Source of the DNA: Melanocharis versteri
Taxonomy: Eukaryota; Chordata; Aves; Passeriformes; Melanocharitidae
DNA length: 64,000 nucleotides
Reading direction: 5' to 3'
Assembly: GCA_013397845.1 (NCBI GenBank)
Contig: VZTG01001880.1
Coordinates: 1,424,501-1,488,500, forward strand
The position numbers and the translations under genes were made by a program. Below, piece after piece: positions 12,701-27,700 of this stretch. The notes under the pieces are model-generated. The model worked only from the letters and a program-made list of their open reading frames with translations. It made no database searches and was not told the origin of the DNA. How positions within the stretch are numbered: the stretch's first letter is position 1; each line of letters starts with the position of its first letter.

Positions 12701-15700
12701 AACGAGCTCGTTTCACAACTCCCAAAATGGTGTACACACAAAAGCTTATCTGCAGCAAGAGATGTGGAGAAAGCATTTCTTAGCCAGATCAGTCCGAATC
12801 AACAGGTTTTCAGAGAAACACATCATCATCCCATCTCAAAGGGAATGTTCTACAGTCAGCCTAACCTGTGATAGGAACAAACTCTGGTGAGACTGCTGTC
12901 AGGAAAATGCAGCAAATGACCATGCTATATTGCATCACCTTCAGAGAGCCCTGGCCATGGCAGGATGGCCCAGGAATTCACTATCAGACAAAGCACCAAT
13001 GCATACGGTCTCAAGAGTATGCAAGCAGCCAGGCAGGCTGCTAAAAGCAAGGGTCTAGACCATCAGTTCCTTATGTCCTTTATGGGCTGGGACAGACGCA
13101 GGATACAAGATGACACAGTGGTCAAACTGCATTCGCCCCAAATCACAAGCACATCTCTGTGGACTACATTTCAGTGTCTTCTACAGATCTAAGGACAGCA
13201 ACTCTGCAGTCCAAGTGATGACTTCACAATAATGCAAATATCCTCAGATGAATTTTAATTATATTCTGTGTTGCAGCCTGAGCATGATGTTTTCCATACT
13301 GCCTGGTTCAGAAAGCACAATTCACTGTGCCATATTTCCAAAAATCATGTAAATCAACTGCTTCTCCAAAACCAAACTCCAATAAACAAGTAGGAAACAG
13401 TGTGCTTCACTCTGATAAATAATGTGGTTTTGCGTGGCCTGCATGCTCTTTAATGTAGCCCAAAGAGCAAAGGCCAGCCTGTTATTCTGCACTCTGACAA
13501 ACCTATTGATCTGCACTCTAAAGTACATGATCAGGAGACCTTGTGCGCAGTCACAAGAGAAATGGGGCATGGAGGGAGGCAGGTCTCCTTTCAGTAACAA
13601 TTACACCTCTCCTGGTAATGATACTCACTCTAGACCGGTTCAGGCCACTAGGATCTTCCAAGACTGGATCGGCAATTTTATTGTCTGCACCCACGTAGGA
13701 TATAAAGGCTTCAGGATCTGAGAGGACTCTGGCAGCAGCAAAAGACAGAAACAGGATTATTGTTTGTACCAGGGAATTTAAGCAGAGCTTTGCACTGGCA
13801 ATAAACACCTAACAAATACAGAGCAGGCTAGAGAGGCTAGGTAGTGCTCCATCCTGTACGTGGGAACATGATTAAAAAGCACCAGAGATGTGTACACTCT
13901 CCAAACATTATCAGTTCTCCTGGGCTTTGGGGATCTAAAAGATTCAAATCTCTTATGAAGGTAGCCCTGCTGGGAAAACGCTTGTGCATGCCCTGCTACC
14001 CAGAGCTGCAAGACATCTCAGCTTTGGTAACTTAGCTTCCTACCTTCTCCTGGGGATGAGCAAGGATATCTTTTATTTCTCATTTTCTGCAAATGCTTTG
14101 AGCATGCTGGGGAATGTTCCTTTATGACCTTAAATGACTCCTTCCCAGCGATTTTCAGCAAGCAGCATTTAGGCTGTTGGCAGTTTCTGAACTGTAGAAG
14201 AGCTATTATCACAACGACTGCCCACAGCACAGGAGGTCAGGAGGCAGCCCACCACCCTCCTATGGCTTGTGTGTTCCCTTACCGGGCACGGCATTACCTC
14301 CTCAACACCTCCACCTCAAAGCTGGAGAAGAAATGACCCATAAAAAAAAATGACCCATACCTCTGCATCTCTGGGGAGAGCCATAAGCCAGCCACAGGAG
14401 CCATGAGCTCCTCCAGGAAAGCTTTCTGTCGCTCATAGTCCTTAAACTGGTTGCTGATGAGGACAAGGGCCTCCATAAGAGCACACTTCTCCATCTGCGT
14501 CAGAAGTAGCTCATTTGACAGCAGCTGTTTCACATGGTTGTACAACATCTCAAAGTTTGGCTAGAAAACACATCCAAGTGGAAAAGTGTCACACATTTGG
14601 TATGGAGGAGGGTCACTGGGAGAGGTAGAGAAGGGGTGTACTGTACAGCTGGAGGAACATGTCTGTTGCCTTTCCTCAACACAGCCATCTACTCACACTC
14701 AAGTTTCTCTGTATGTTCAGTCTAAGAGAACTTCTATTCTTCTCTACCCCTCTATCATTATCCTGCATCCATTTTACTCTAATTCTCCAGAATGACTGAA
14801 CTAAGAAGAGGAAATCTCTCCCTAGGCAGTCATATCCCTTAAAGCAGTGCCACACCTCAAAATAGTTGTGCTTTTATTTGCTCACAGAAAGCACCTTGCT
14901 TCTTTGGCCAGACTTAGGATTCCTCCATCTCTTTGCTCGCGATAAGTAACAACTGATATGGTTACTACGAGCGCCACAGGAATCCTTGCATTTCTTCCCT
15001 TCCTTCTCCAGTTGCCACCACATCTACCCAAAATTTTGTATAAGCATCAGCAATCATCCCCTCCAGCAAGGTCCCCTGAACATCTTTTTGGGGCAACTCT
15101 GGGTCCTTGGCTCTTCCAGTGAGGATGTCTGGCTGGCCATGGGAAAGAGACAGCTAAAGCTCAAGGACCAATAAAGTGGAACAAAACCCAATCCATTAGT
15201 TCTTAGCATCAATTGCGGAACGCAGACTGGAACCTCTAAATTACCTTAATTAACATCCTTTAAAAAAGTCTTTGTTTAAATTAGCAATGTCCTATGGTCC
15301 TCCCATAATCCTAGATCCCACTCCACAGAAACACCCCTAAAGAAAGGACTTCAGAGCTATACATGTTGCAAGCAGTGACTGTTTACTTCAGCAAAGCAAA
15401 CAAAACACAGCTCATGGAACTGAAACGTATTTGTCTTCTAATCTCCTCAAGCTCACCCAGAAAACAAATACTCTCCTTTTCCTCCTATATTCTGTTAAAT
15501 AACTGAAGAAAATCTAGTGATTAGCCATGCTAGTATCTTCAGCTAAGGAATCAACTGAGACCATCACAGGTGGTAACATGGACATTCAGCAAACATTCCC
15601 ATAAAAGCGATGCAGTGCTGCTTGTATCCTCCTCCTCCTCATCCCTTTTACATTTAACTCATCAATCTACAATTCAACTTGTCAGGCAGAAAATTTTTCA

Positions 15701-18700
15701 GCGGGGAAGAAAAGAGGTACAGGGAATGAACCAGTTTGCCATTTGTGCAGCAGCAATGTTTCTTGCAAGAAAAGCAGAGGCTGTAGCCAAGGAAGCTGAA
15801 GATCTCACAAAATCCAACTGAAACAGGCAAAACTCTTCATGACAGAGTTGGGTTTACATACCAGGACAAGCTGAGGGTAATCTCGGCACATCTTTATGAT
15901 TGAGGAGCATGCATGCCTTCTCACATTCTTCACTGCTCGAGTTCTAGGAGCCTGGACAGACACAACAAACTTCAATGCAACAAAAGAAAAAGTTCAGCCA
16001 AATGCAGGGTATCTTCAAAAGACAAATTCATTATATATAGTTTTCTGTGTTGTTGAGCACAGATCAAAAAAACATTTCCATGCCTCCCCTCTCCCTCCAA
16101 ACAATCATGCAGCAACCAAATTTCCTCTGAAGCAGCAGTCAACTCAAAAAGTCCATGTTCAAACAAGCTGTACTTCAGGAGTGAGGATGCCATGGCTCTT
16201 ACTCACTATTTCAAGACTCCAAGCACTCCTGAGGTAACTGGCAGGTTTACAGCCACCTTTCAGAGCCATGTAAACCAAGTACTGAAACAATACCCAGAGC
16301 TAATGAAGGGATTTCACTCTCAGGAAGGCCAGCATTGACTGGAGAACTAAGTGTACTGGCCTTAGAGCACGCCTGTGGCCTTCTAAGCTTGTGAGCCAAA
16401 GCCTAGTGGGCTATGTCAGCCACAGAGATCAGCAGTATCTAGACGCACCAGCTTTCTCAGGAGCAGAACTATACTTGAGAAGCCTGCTACACCAGAGTCT
16501 TCAGACTCAGCATGCTCTCTCCACTAGAATATGATTTGACTCAACTGTTACAGCTCATTAGTAGATAATAATTCAGACGTACCTTACTTTCTTCTACAAC
16601 TTCAAAGGTAACTGAAGCAAACAGCTGTGAGAAAAGGGAGGAAAAACCAAAAAACTCATATCATTTGTTAGTATTTAGCACTCACATCTGTCTGAGCTCA
16701 AGGAATAGGTAATGAAGATTTTAGTGCAATTTCACTGAAGTTAGTGAAGAACACCTAAGTTAGTGAAGAACCCCCAAGTAAGCCGAAAGATGAATCATCA
16801 ATACAGTGAGGCCTTGAAATAAAACATGGCCAGACCATGACCTTAATAATAAGATTTAAGGCTAAGAACTGCAAAATTTGGGTTAATTGGAATTACTCTT
16901 CTTCATGGGTGACAAGAAATCCTCTTCACCCTAGCTCAACAGAAAGCACTCTGGGAAAGGTTTAGCTAACAGTGAGATACAAACCAGGTCCTGTGAGCAG
17001 AGACGAGGCTGTATGGCTGGCATGAGCTTGCCTCGTGCATGAGGCAGTGATCAGCTGGGGAGGCGCATGGACACCACATGGTCAGAGAGCTGGCTGGGTA
17101 AAGGGACATGTGAACAGTGACCCTGCAGTGGCAGGCAGCCAGTGAGTGCTTGTTTGGGTTAAGTTCAGAACATAAAAGGGCTCCGTTCGTTACAATAAAC
17201 GATCTTCTTCAAGACAAGCAAGGAGGTCTGTGTGTCTTTGTTCCCCATTGCTACGCTTCTTGTGACAAGCCTCACAAGAGAAACCACTCGGTTTCTCCCA
17301 TCTTTAACATGAAGGATAGTCCTTCCCTGACAGCAACACCAAGAGGATTGACTCCTGCAGTTTAGTCCAAGAGCCCTGCACCACAAAAAGCTGATGTGAT
17401 TTTAGCAGGGTCTGCACATACTCACCTTGGAAAGTACTTGCGGGAGGTATTCTGGTCGGTAAGTAACAAATGGAAAGAGAGCAGAGACATTGGTGAGCAC
17501 ACAGGACAGGATGAGAGGATCTTTTGTTTCAAAATTAAGGACAAGCTGCAGCAGATCTATGCCATCATTCACTGGGATTTCCTACAAAGGTAGCAAAAAA
17601 AAGAAGGAAAGAAAAAGGGAGGCAACACTCAGTACTTCAACCTGTAGTATACTTCCTACATAACCTAGGAAAAAGGGTAAGGGAAAAAGGACAGCAGCAT
17701 TGCCACTGCTGATAGGGCAGTCTTGAGACATCAGTCTCTAGTCCCTGTAATACTGCTTGCACCTCTGGGAAAGGCAAATTTCCTCTCTCAGTCTGTCTCC
17801 CAATTCTCCTCTTGACTTTGTCCAACGGATTCCGTGCTTAACCAACTGTATTGACCCACATAATTATTCTACTGTGATTAGACTGATGAGTGAATGAGCA
17901 GCTTAATGTAATAAAAAAATCAAGTCAGTCTACATCAAACTTATCCTTCTGATTCGCCGTCTGTTGAATAAAATGCAGAGAGAAAATGCTTCTGATCTCC
18001 TACTCTGTGGGCGTAAGTTCCTCTCATTTAAAAAAACAAATTAAAAATCTAGTTAGAGGATAATTAAATAAACTCAAGAAAATTTTCCTTAAGCAGTATC
18101 TTCTCCTCTAGCAAGGCACTATGTCAAAGCATGTCACCTGAACACTCTCCTGTGACTTCTAATCCCACAGTGTCCAGAACTAAGACATGCCAGTATGAGT
18201 TTGGCCTCATCAAAAGAAGGGTCATTATTCCTCACAAGGATGGCTCACCAAACAATCTGGGTTTTGCATGGAAGTAACCAGTTAACTACAAACTGCTCGA
18301 GGATAACATAAGTGCAAAAACCCACTGGTGTTGACCCAGAAGAAGCCAGGAGAGAAGGCAGGAGCATGGGATACACATACATCTTTATCCATGGTTCGAA
18401 ACATCTGGCTGATGACGCTCTCCGAGAAGAAGGTCATGGCATCCCACTGCACAAAGGATGGAGAGAAGATGGAGCAGAGACCTTCGCCTGTCTTAGCTGA
18501 AAGGAAGAGAACACTGGAGCTCTCACCATGCTCCTCAACAGCAGCCTGGTAAGTTCCTGTGCTGCAACACCTTAGCACTCACAAGCATTTAGAGCACACA
18601 GCTCTCCCTGCAGATGCCTGGCAGGGATGCACTGGGAGCAATTAAGGTAATCCAGCGTGATTTGCTTCATCCAAGTGAAGGCTCCTGAGACGTAAGTCTT

Positions 18701-21700
18701 TGAGGTACTATGCAGAGCAATATGAACAAATCACAGAAGGGAAAAGAAGGGAGACCATGTGCCCAGACTCAGCACTGCAGGCAAGCCTGCCCTCGGTGTG
18801 ACTTTGCAGAGCACCACGCAGCCTCCCTTCACAGCAGGAAAGCAAGGTGAATGACAAGGGATTTGCCAGATAGGCCTAACTTCCCTAATAAAAATAATCA
18901 ATATGTTACAGAGATAAAATGGCCAAAATAATTGTAAAGTTGTATCAGAGGGACAGCTGTACCTGTTCTGCAGACAGATTCGGGGGTAGAAAAGGAGGAG
19001 CCAGGGGCTTTACATTAGTTATTTCATATGTAGACTCTAAAGGGATAAATTAGTGAAGGGGTGGGTTTGACTTGGTTTTGCTTTTAACTTGCAGAAACCT
19101 TAAAAGCCTGAAAATCTAGCACGGAGTCTTGGCTACCACTTAAAAAACTCCAAGAACATGGAAAAAAAAGGTCAAGAAGTTTCTTCTTGGCTTTAATTAA
19201 AAAACAAATCCCATATCCCTATTTTTTTTCAGGTAACCTACAGTTCATGGGTCCAGTGTCAACAGGAGCTGTGAGCTGGTACTTCAGCCATTCACCAGCC
19301 ATTTGGAAGCCAGTTAGAGGGTCCAGACGACAAGCCATCCTCATCACCTCTCCTTGTTGGGCTCGGAAAGCTGCAGGAAAAATCAGACACCAAGAAACCA
19401 GCTGATGCTGCAAATTTTGCAGACCCATGAACATAATGGACTCTTGCTTTGGCAACAGCTGTGTAGTGGGCACAGATACACAAACAGGAAAGCAGGTACA
19501 ACGGGATGGGCAATTTTTGAAGTGATTTAAGTGGACTAACATTAAAAAAAGTACAATTAAAACACAGCATGAATTATGAAAACCTATGCCAAACCAGATT
19601 TACTACAATTAAGCCTCTATTCTTCATTTAAAATATTCTTCAAACTATAAACATCTGCTGCTTACAAAGCATCTTGGGATACTGAGATTAAAAACCAGCA
19701 TTAGATCACTACCACTTCCTTCAGCTAAACACACTTCCTAGACTATTCAAGTAATGACAAACAAATGTGAACTCAAAACCCCAGCTGCCTTGTTTTCAAT
19801 TTCAAAGATACTAAAAGCAAAGTACAGAACAGGAATTTCGTTTATTCCAAAATATTCCAGTGCATGACCACACAAAAGAATCAGCTCTGCTGACTACACG
19901 AATGCAACTTGCATTGTTTAATAAAGTTGTGCTGCCAAGTAATTTTATTTTGTGTTTCAAACTAGTTATATTTTCTTATATATGTAATGTCTTCAATGTA
20001 ACTTAACCCTATAAAACTATATCAGATTCTGGCTTTGTGCATTTAGCTACTTTATGATTTCTACCCAAACAAATTTATTACAGTAAGGAAAAAATAAACT
20101 ATCTAGTAAGCAATAAAAAATACAACATTTAAATTTTCAGACATAAATGTAGAAAGTAAAAATTTATGTAATTTATTCAATGTATCCTCCCAGGATAACT
20201 ACACCAGCCAGTGAGAACCAACTTCCGTTCTGGGAAGAAAAATACAAAATGAAAGAAAAAGTAAAATCACTAATATCCGGTGCTGGTTTAGGATCATGAT
20301 TAAATCTGGCTATTTTATTTGCTCAACTCTAGCTATTGGTACTAAGCCAGAAGCTTCTTACCAGGGCCAAGACAGATTTTCTTTCTGGAATGACATCTAA
20401 AGTCTTTTGTGAACTACCTTCCTCTCCTAACCTAAGCATGACTTGAGGCTGTTTGATTTCCTCCTGTAGGTGACCAAAAGACATATTTGCTTTGACACCA
20501 GAATGCTATTAGGTCATCTACCTGACCAGCAAGCAAAGCAACAGCAAATAGTAAAATAAACACAGGGGCTGCCCCAGGAAAATCCTAACTTAATTTACTC
20601 CAAGATCCAGGCTGAAAAGGTTGAGACATAAATGGAAGCTGCCAATCCAATACGGTAGGCTTAAAGCTCGGCCACCGACTGAAAGCAGGAAGAAAGGCAC
20701 AGGCAACAGAATGCACAAAGGGTCATGGCAACTTACAGTTGAAGAAGGCATTGAAGTCCTCATCACTATCAAAATCAAAACGGGAGTATTCACAACTGGG
20801 GCTGTCTGCTTTGGAAGGAAAGCCCACCTGAAGACAAAGTGGAAAAGGTCAGGATGGAAGAGAAGTCACCCATCACAGCTAACACCAGCTTCAAGGAGAT
20901 GAAGGCTGGAGGCAAGGAGCAGACAATAAAACCGAGATACAACTGTGTGCTCAGCAGCCCGGAAATCATGTCTGGCCGTGACACAACAAAAACATAGTTT
21001 CTCCCCCATGACCCACAGCCCACGCTCACCCAGGCACCTTCTCACAACCACCAAACTGTGACTCCCACATACCTTCACTAGGTTGGTCATAGATGCACGG
21101 AGATACTTGGGAACGACAGCCAGCAACAAAGGGTCATGAGACAGAACTTCATGCCGAAACAGGGCTCCCCATGTGATCTGGGTGGAAGAGCGCAGAAACT
21201 GGGGGAAGAAGAGAGAAAAGAGAGGGGCAGAGGAGGATTTCAGTGCTGGAATTTCCACTGCTAATATTAGGCGTTGCTATCAGAAAGCAACAGCAAATTA
21301 TACTGACTTTTAAGTTGAGGCCAAGGTACCTTGAAGGCATACCCCAAATTCCCAGGAAGCCAAAAATCTCTTAATACTAAGGCTGGTTGCAAATTCTACA
21401 TTTTCTACTCAGTATCTCTGTGTCAGGCACTGCTCCTGATGGGGTGCTAATGGAGTAGAAAACACTCTGCCTTCCAGGCCTTCAGCTGAAATGGAGAGCC
21501 TAGAGAGCAATATGTAGCAGCTGAAGTTCTGCAGTTTTCTACAGGCTAGCTCAATCATGCATTCACACACATAGAGACACGTGAGACTTTCAGCCCTTTA
21601 CATACCTGGCTGGGATGGGTTGTGAAGGCTAAAAATGACTCAAGGTATTTTCCAAAGTTGGCCGGCGTTTCCACATCACAATCTGAGCCCTATGAGGAAC

Positions 21701-24700
21701 ATGAAGTATTTCAGACAAAATACTAACTTTATGGCAGGCTGGGCTCACAAATGGTATGTTTCAGGGTAAAGCAGGAGCACTACATCCAAGGCCATAGACT
21801 GTAAAGGAGCAGAGACAGAAACACTGAACAACTGATTTTTTTCTGAAACCAGTATAGCCCAAGGAGCATCAAGTTCTGCTGACCAGCCTGAAGGTGCTGG
21901 AGACACCGCCACCCTCATTCAAGAGTAAAGGGTGACTTGTCAGATAGTAGAGTTCCCTTAAAACCAAATTCACAACCACTGCTGCTGCTGCCGTGAGACA
22001 CAATTTTACTCCTATTGGGTCAAACCCACCCAGTGGTACCAAAGTAGTGCAATTCAAACAGAATAATTTCACAAGAAAATACATCCAGATAATTCCACTC
22101 GATTTCTCCAAATGTTTTGTGTATTTAACATGTGGGTAACCAGGAACTTTCTTGGAAGTTTGTCAGGAAATTAAGTTTTTCCCAGAGTCATAAATTCAAG
22201 GTTTTGCTGCTTCTCACAAATTATAACGTGACCTGGTGCCCAATCATAATATGACCCGGTGCTACAGCTCAGTGCTGCCTCTCCCAAGTGAATCTGAATC
22301 AGCAAACTCCATCTCATTACTTCATTATGGATTAACAGCTCCTACTGCCTTACAGAAAGTGGAGTCACTGGAAGTAGTAATGCACCCTGTATGCTGTCCA
22401 TTCTTTTTAGGAATGAATTCTCAAAGGTTGGTTTTGTTTTTCCCTTTACCTCCCTATAAGACTTTACTTTGCCCTATAACTTTTACCGGCTGGTTGCTTC
22501 CATCTCCCCACAAACACCATCTCTCCACAAGCCTGCCCTCTTTACTGTAGAAGCACTGAGCTGAATGGATGGAGTGGGAATTCAGCACCAGCATGGTATC
22601 AATGGTATGAATCTGCATCTTCATCTCAACATTGACACAAAGCATTACAAAGAGAAACAGCAGGAACAAAACCCGTTTCTTCCTTCAGCTTGAGAGAGTC
22701 TTGGTAAAAGAACAGACAGGTATACTCTCTGAGTTATTTCTACTGGGCAATTTAAAAGGCATCCAATAGAAGAGTATTTTCCTGAACTAGGTTTTCTGTA
22801 GCAGTAGTCAGCTAAAAACCTGACCAATTTTCAGTGAAGCTCAGCATTTTACAGAGGTTATAGGAAATGGTTCTTGATGACAGCAAAGCCCCAGCATCAG
22901 TCAGGGTCCCTCCGGTCTACATTCCTATGACTCAGCAAGATACAATTATCCCACTTAAAAGCAGAGCCATTTTTGCCTTTTCAAAATGCATGGAGATAAC
23001 CCTACAACTGCCAAATGTGCAGAGAGAACCCTGGTCCTACCTTAGGTCAGGGTTGCCTCAAGCCTCAGCCCTAAAAACTAGCCCTGCCAGGGTTGCTGCT
23101 GGTATTAGTAAAGACTTACTAGCAACGCACATAGCTGGCTGCCCAATGCGCACAAAACTTGGCAAAGTCTCTTCAAGAAAACATAGTGCTTCTCCACCAG
23201 GCCTTCTCCATCTGCTGTCCTGGGAATGAGGGAAGGGGGGAAAAACAGGATCACAGTTACTCATGCTGTAGGTGACAGGCACACTGTTGTCTATCTTGCA
23301 GATGAAAAGAGGACTAGAGCAATTTGATTTTATCACAGTGGGATTTTCTTTGCTATTATCAAGAAGTACTGCTTTATTGGCACGTAAAACCTCTGAAATT
23401 GCTCTTTGAAAGAATCCCTCCTCCTGATCAGTTTAAGGCTAAAACTGAAAGCTGGGGAAGCTGTGATATTTACACCTCTTTGTCCTTCAATTATGGGTTT
23501 TAAAAAAAATCCCTGGTTTTCCAGGTTTTGCAAAAGAAATGGTGGTTTTGTTCTCTCCTATCCAGTGCCCGCTTCCTTTGGTTAAGCAGCAGTATCTTTT
23601 GCACCTACAAAGCCATTTGTATGCAGTTTTGTGTGAAATCACAGCAGCACCACGGTACTCACTGGGCAGCAGAGAGGATGCAGTGCATGGCAACATCTCC
23701 AAACAAGACCATCAGAGGCTTCCGATCCTCCAGCTTACCCTACGCACAAAACACATCACATGCCTCAATTAGAACATCACTATTTATTCCCATCTACATA
23801 AATATTTATTTCCATCTGCAAGCAAAATTAGGAGAGTCACAGTTTTCCTTCCAGCTGGGGAGAGGCTTACAGTCCACACATGATTTAAGTAAAAACTTGC
23901 CAAAATTCCAAGGTATCTAATCTAAAAAAAATTCTCCAAGCAACACCACCATAGGAACTTTAAACAGCAAAACTGACCCAGAGATATTATCTCTTATCCA
24001 CAGAAGACTGGCTAGTTACAGGCAGCTGATAAACACTCAGCCTTAACAGTCAGCTGCTTGAGAATGAATGGGCCAAATCACCTGTTCAGATCCTGCTGTC
24101 ATTTCTCTGAGCTGCCAGGTGACACAGCTGATGACACTATTTTCCACTTAACAGTTGTAGGAAGTGGGGGGTAAAAGGCCAGTGGGGACCTGCAAGTTCA
24201 AACTGCAAGGAGATGCAAGCACAGAATTCGGAGAGGGTTCCAACACCTGCTCTATGTATTGTGCTGGCATGACACTCACACCAAATATCATTAACAGAAT
24301 CGGCCAAATTTAAATTTTGATTCTCAGATAAAAGGGCAAAGATGATAGCATTGCTCAATCTGAAGAACTGTATAGTAGAATAGGAGAAAAATAAAGGGGA
24401 GCTAGAAGAGCCAGGGAGGAAGAACTCACTTTCCTGCTGACAGCAATCAGGAGACACTCTGCTGCTCCAACTTGGAGTTCAGGCTCATTTAGGAGCAGAC
24501 ACAACATCTCCAAGAGCTTGCAGTTGTCTGCTGTGATATGGCTTAAGGCTACCCAGTCAATGTAGCCAGCCAAAGTGTTGAGTGCTGCTATCCCCACACG
24601 GCAGTTTGCCTGGGCCTGTGAACAGAGAGGAGGCATGAGGTCAGAGCCAGAGAAAAACACCAACTCCCATCTAAAGCCACCCACTCCCTGGAATAACAGT

Positions 24701-27700
24701 ACCAAGAACCCCCCGAGAAAGTGAGAGATTTGGGCCCTTCTGCTGCCACTCCTCACTTCTCTCTTCTCAAGGGGTTTGTATTATGAGTGAACAAATCCAT
24801 CTGTATGAAACTGCAGGCAACAGACTGGAAAGCCTGGGAAAAGCCTAGTTCTAAGTAACCTTCATCTTAGGAATTACAAATGAGCTAACTCCCAGATAGC
24901 TCCACTCACCTTTGGTTCCTGAGCCAAATCAGTCTTCTGAAAAAGAAAACAAGAGAGGGTAAGTGAACAGCACACACTTCCACCCAGCCACTGCTGGACA
25001 GGCTTATCCTCAAGGACACAGCCAAAAAAGAGGCTGCATCAGTCTCCCACTCAGGACACTGCTGCAGCCAACGAAGTCACCTCTGCAGTCCCCAGTCAGG
25101 TAAGACAACAGAACTCTGAATTGCAAGTTAAGCCACAATTCCCTTCTCATCCAAAAGATAACACTCCAGTCAGCAGGCACCAGGGAGACACAAGGGACAA
25201 GAAGGAAAGGCATTTTGGTAGTTCTTGGAGGCTTCCAAGGAAGAAATTTTTGACCTTTTAAGAGCATCTTACACCCAAAAGCCAGACTCTGAAAAGATGC
25301 TGGTGGCCTTTAAGATTCAGGTCTGAAAGGGTGACTTGTCCATGGTCAGAGGGGCAGCTGGAAAGCTGGAGCAACAACCTACAGCCTGACTCCCAGGCCT
25401 AGGACACCTAACAGCAACGATGCACTGCCTGTACCATCTTTTTGCCTAATGCAAACAAGTCCCTCAGATACTCAGGTCTGATTTGTTTTTCAGATGCAAA
25501 GACACCACAAGCATATCTTTCCACTGCAAGGTTTTGGTTTGGACTATTCATTGCAGTGATAAATTTTTAAGTTGATCAGCTTGTGGCCCAAACATTTCAT
25601 ATACGACCCACCTGATAGACACATCTATCTATTAATTCATTATACTTATAAGCACCGCACATTATTATGGTCTTGGGGACCTGCCCATCAGCTCCCCCAG
25701 TCTGTGCGCAGACAGGCGAACATCCAACCCTCCGAACTGACCCTGTGCACAAATAGCCCAAAGATCTGCTAACCTGTGGAGTGGTGAGGACTTCTTGTTC
25801 CTGGGGTGCTCCAACCTTGCCAATCAGAAAGATTCCACCGTTAGCGGAAGCAGCCACACTTCAGAGCCTCAAGCATTGCAATGCAAACCTTACCTGGAAA
25901 TGCATTTCAACCAGACTACAAAACACACAAGGGTCACCCTCCCACCACCATGAACCGCACAGAAAACTCGCTGCTCTACAGGGGGAGTTGCTCAGCCTGA
26001 CAGTGCATCAGGAAAGTGTACAGAAGCCAGGTAGAAAAAGGGTTTTTCACTGCTTCCCAGTTTCACATTTAATATAACTCTGGAATTTAATTCATGGAAA
26101 AAAAGAATATGAGATATGACTAAGCAACTAATTTCTACTTTGGTTTCTCGACTGTGCTTCACTCTCAAATCCACTTCCTTTTCACAGGAACAGACTGGGG
26201 TAGAGACTCCCCTTCACCATCCATTGTGACCAACCTGCACATCTCTGATTCTAGGTAAGAACTCAGGAAAGAAGTCTGTTTACACAAAAAAAGAAGAGCA
26301 TTCTTCTCTACAACTTGACAAAGAAAGGGCTTCCTGACTTGAGCTCTTGGAGAAAAGGACCAGAGGCCCAGAAGCATGCTGAGACACCAAAACTCATGCA
26401 TTTTGGTGCATCACCTCAAGCACAGCACTGCAGCATGAGAGAGCAGACACGATTCCTGGATGGCATCTCTTAACCGCTGTGTGTCACACAAACCACTCCA
26501 AATTACCTGTTTTTGCCACAACCACACCCTCATTTTGCTAAGCCGTACACCCTGGTGCCAGCACACATTCCAACAGTATGGATCAAGCACGCATCCACTC
26601 AAGCCATTTACACTAGCAAAATCAAAGTACCAACACTAACACTGCCAACTCTTTTTTGTGTTCAGTCTCTCTCATCAGCACCAGCTTCCCAGGCCACAGC
26701 AGATCCCTACCTCAGAGCAGCAGCAACAGATTTCAGTTTCTGCACTTGCCTCCCCAGCAATTTGCGAGCTGCATCCCAATCCCTAAATGCCTCCAGCACA
26801 GACTAAACCCAAGGGAAGGAGACTCTTACCATGCATCTGTACTTGCTGACGTTCTGCTGCAGGGCAGTTAGCAGGAAGCTGAAGATCTTTTCCATGTTCT
26901 GGGTGAGGGTTTGCTGGATATCTCGCCGCCGCTGGGTAGGTAGAGTTTGAAAAGTCACCACATCCTCTGCCAAACGTAGGAGGATGAACATCACCAGTTC
27001 TGTCTGAGTTTCCTGATGTCCCAAAGTGAAATACACTCCATCAGCACAGTCTAAACATTAAAAACTCTGAAGACTAGCTCAAAGATGTGGAGAGAAAGCA
27101 AGCATGCATGAAGACACAGGTCAAATGTTGGGAAAATAAAAAAGCAGGATGGCCCTCTCTCTGCTAAAGTCATCTCAGGATAGCTTAATCTTACAAGGAT
27201 TTTTGAGTCCATCACCAGCATGTGTCACTTGACCATGAGTGAGTTAGATTTGCCTCAGGATGACGGAAGAGTGAACCCCATACTAAGAGCAAGCAAAAAC
27301 GAACAGACAGCTGTGTTTCATACCCCTTGCTTGGAGAGGGTATCCAGCTCCTTTAGCATGTCAGGCCAGTGCTGAGGCCATTCACGCTTGATCATCTCCA
27401 CCACAATGCGAGACAACACATCCTTAATGTGACTTTCCTCCTCCAGGATACTCTGAGTTCCCTGTGACAGAAAGGGGGCAGTTACACAAAACTGCAAGCA
27501 TCAGGCAACTGCAACTCTGACGTGGGAAACACAGTGCCTGCAAACATTCTAAACCACAGAAACTAAAACCAAAACAAAACACAACATTTGGCAGCTCTCC
27601 ATTGCAGCTACCTTAGATGACACTCTTATGCTCCCAAGCATCCATAGCTAATAAACTCTGGGAACCAGAAGGATTCTCCTCAAAAGAAGGTCACTTGGTC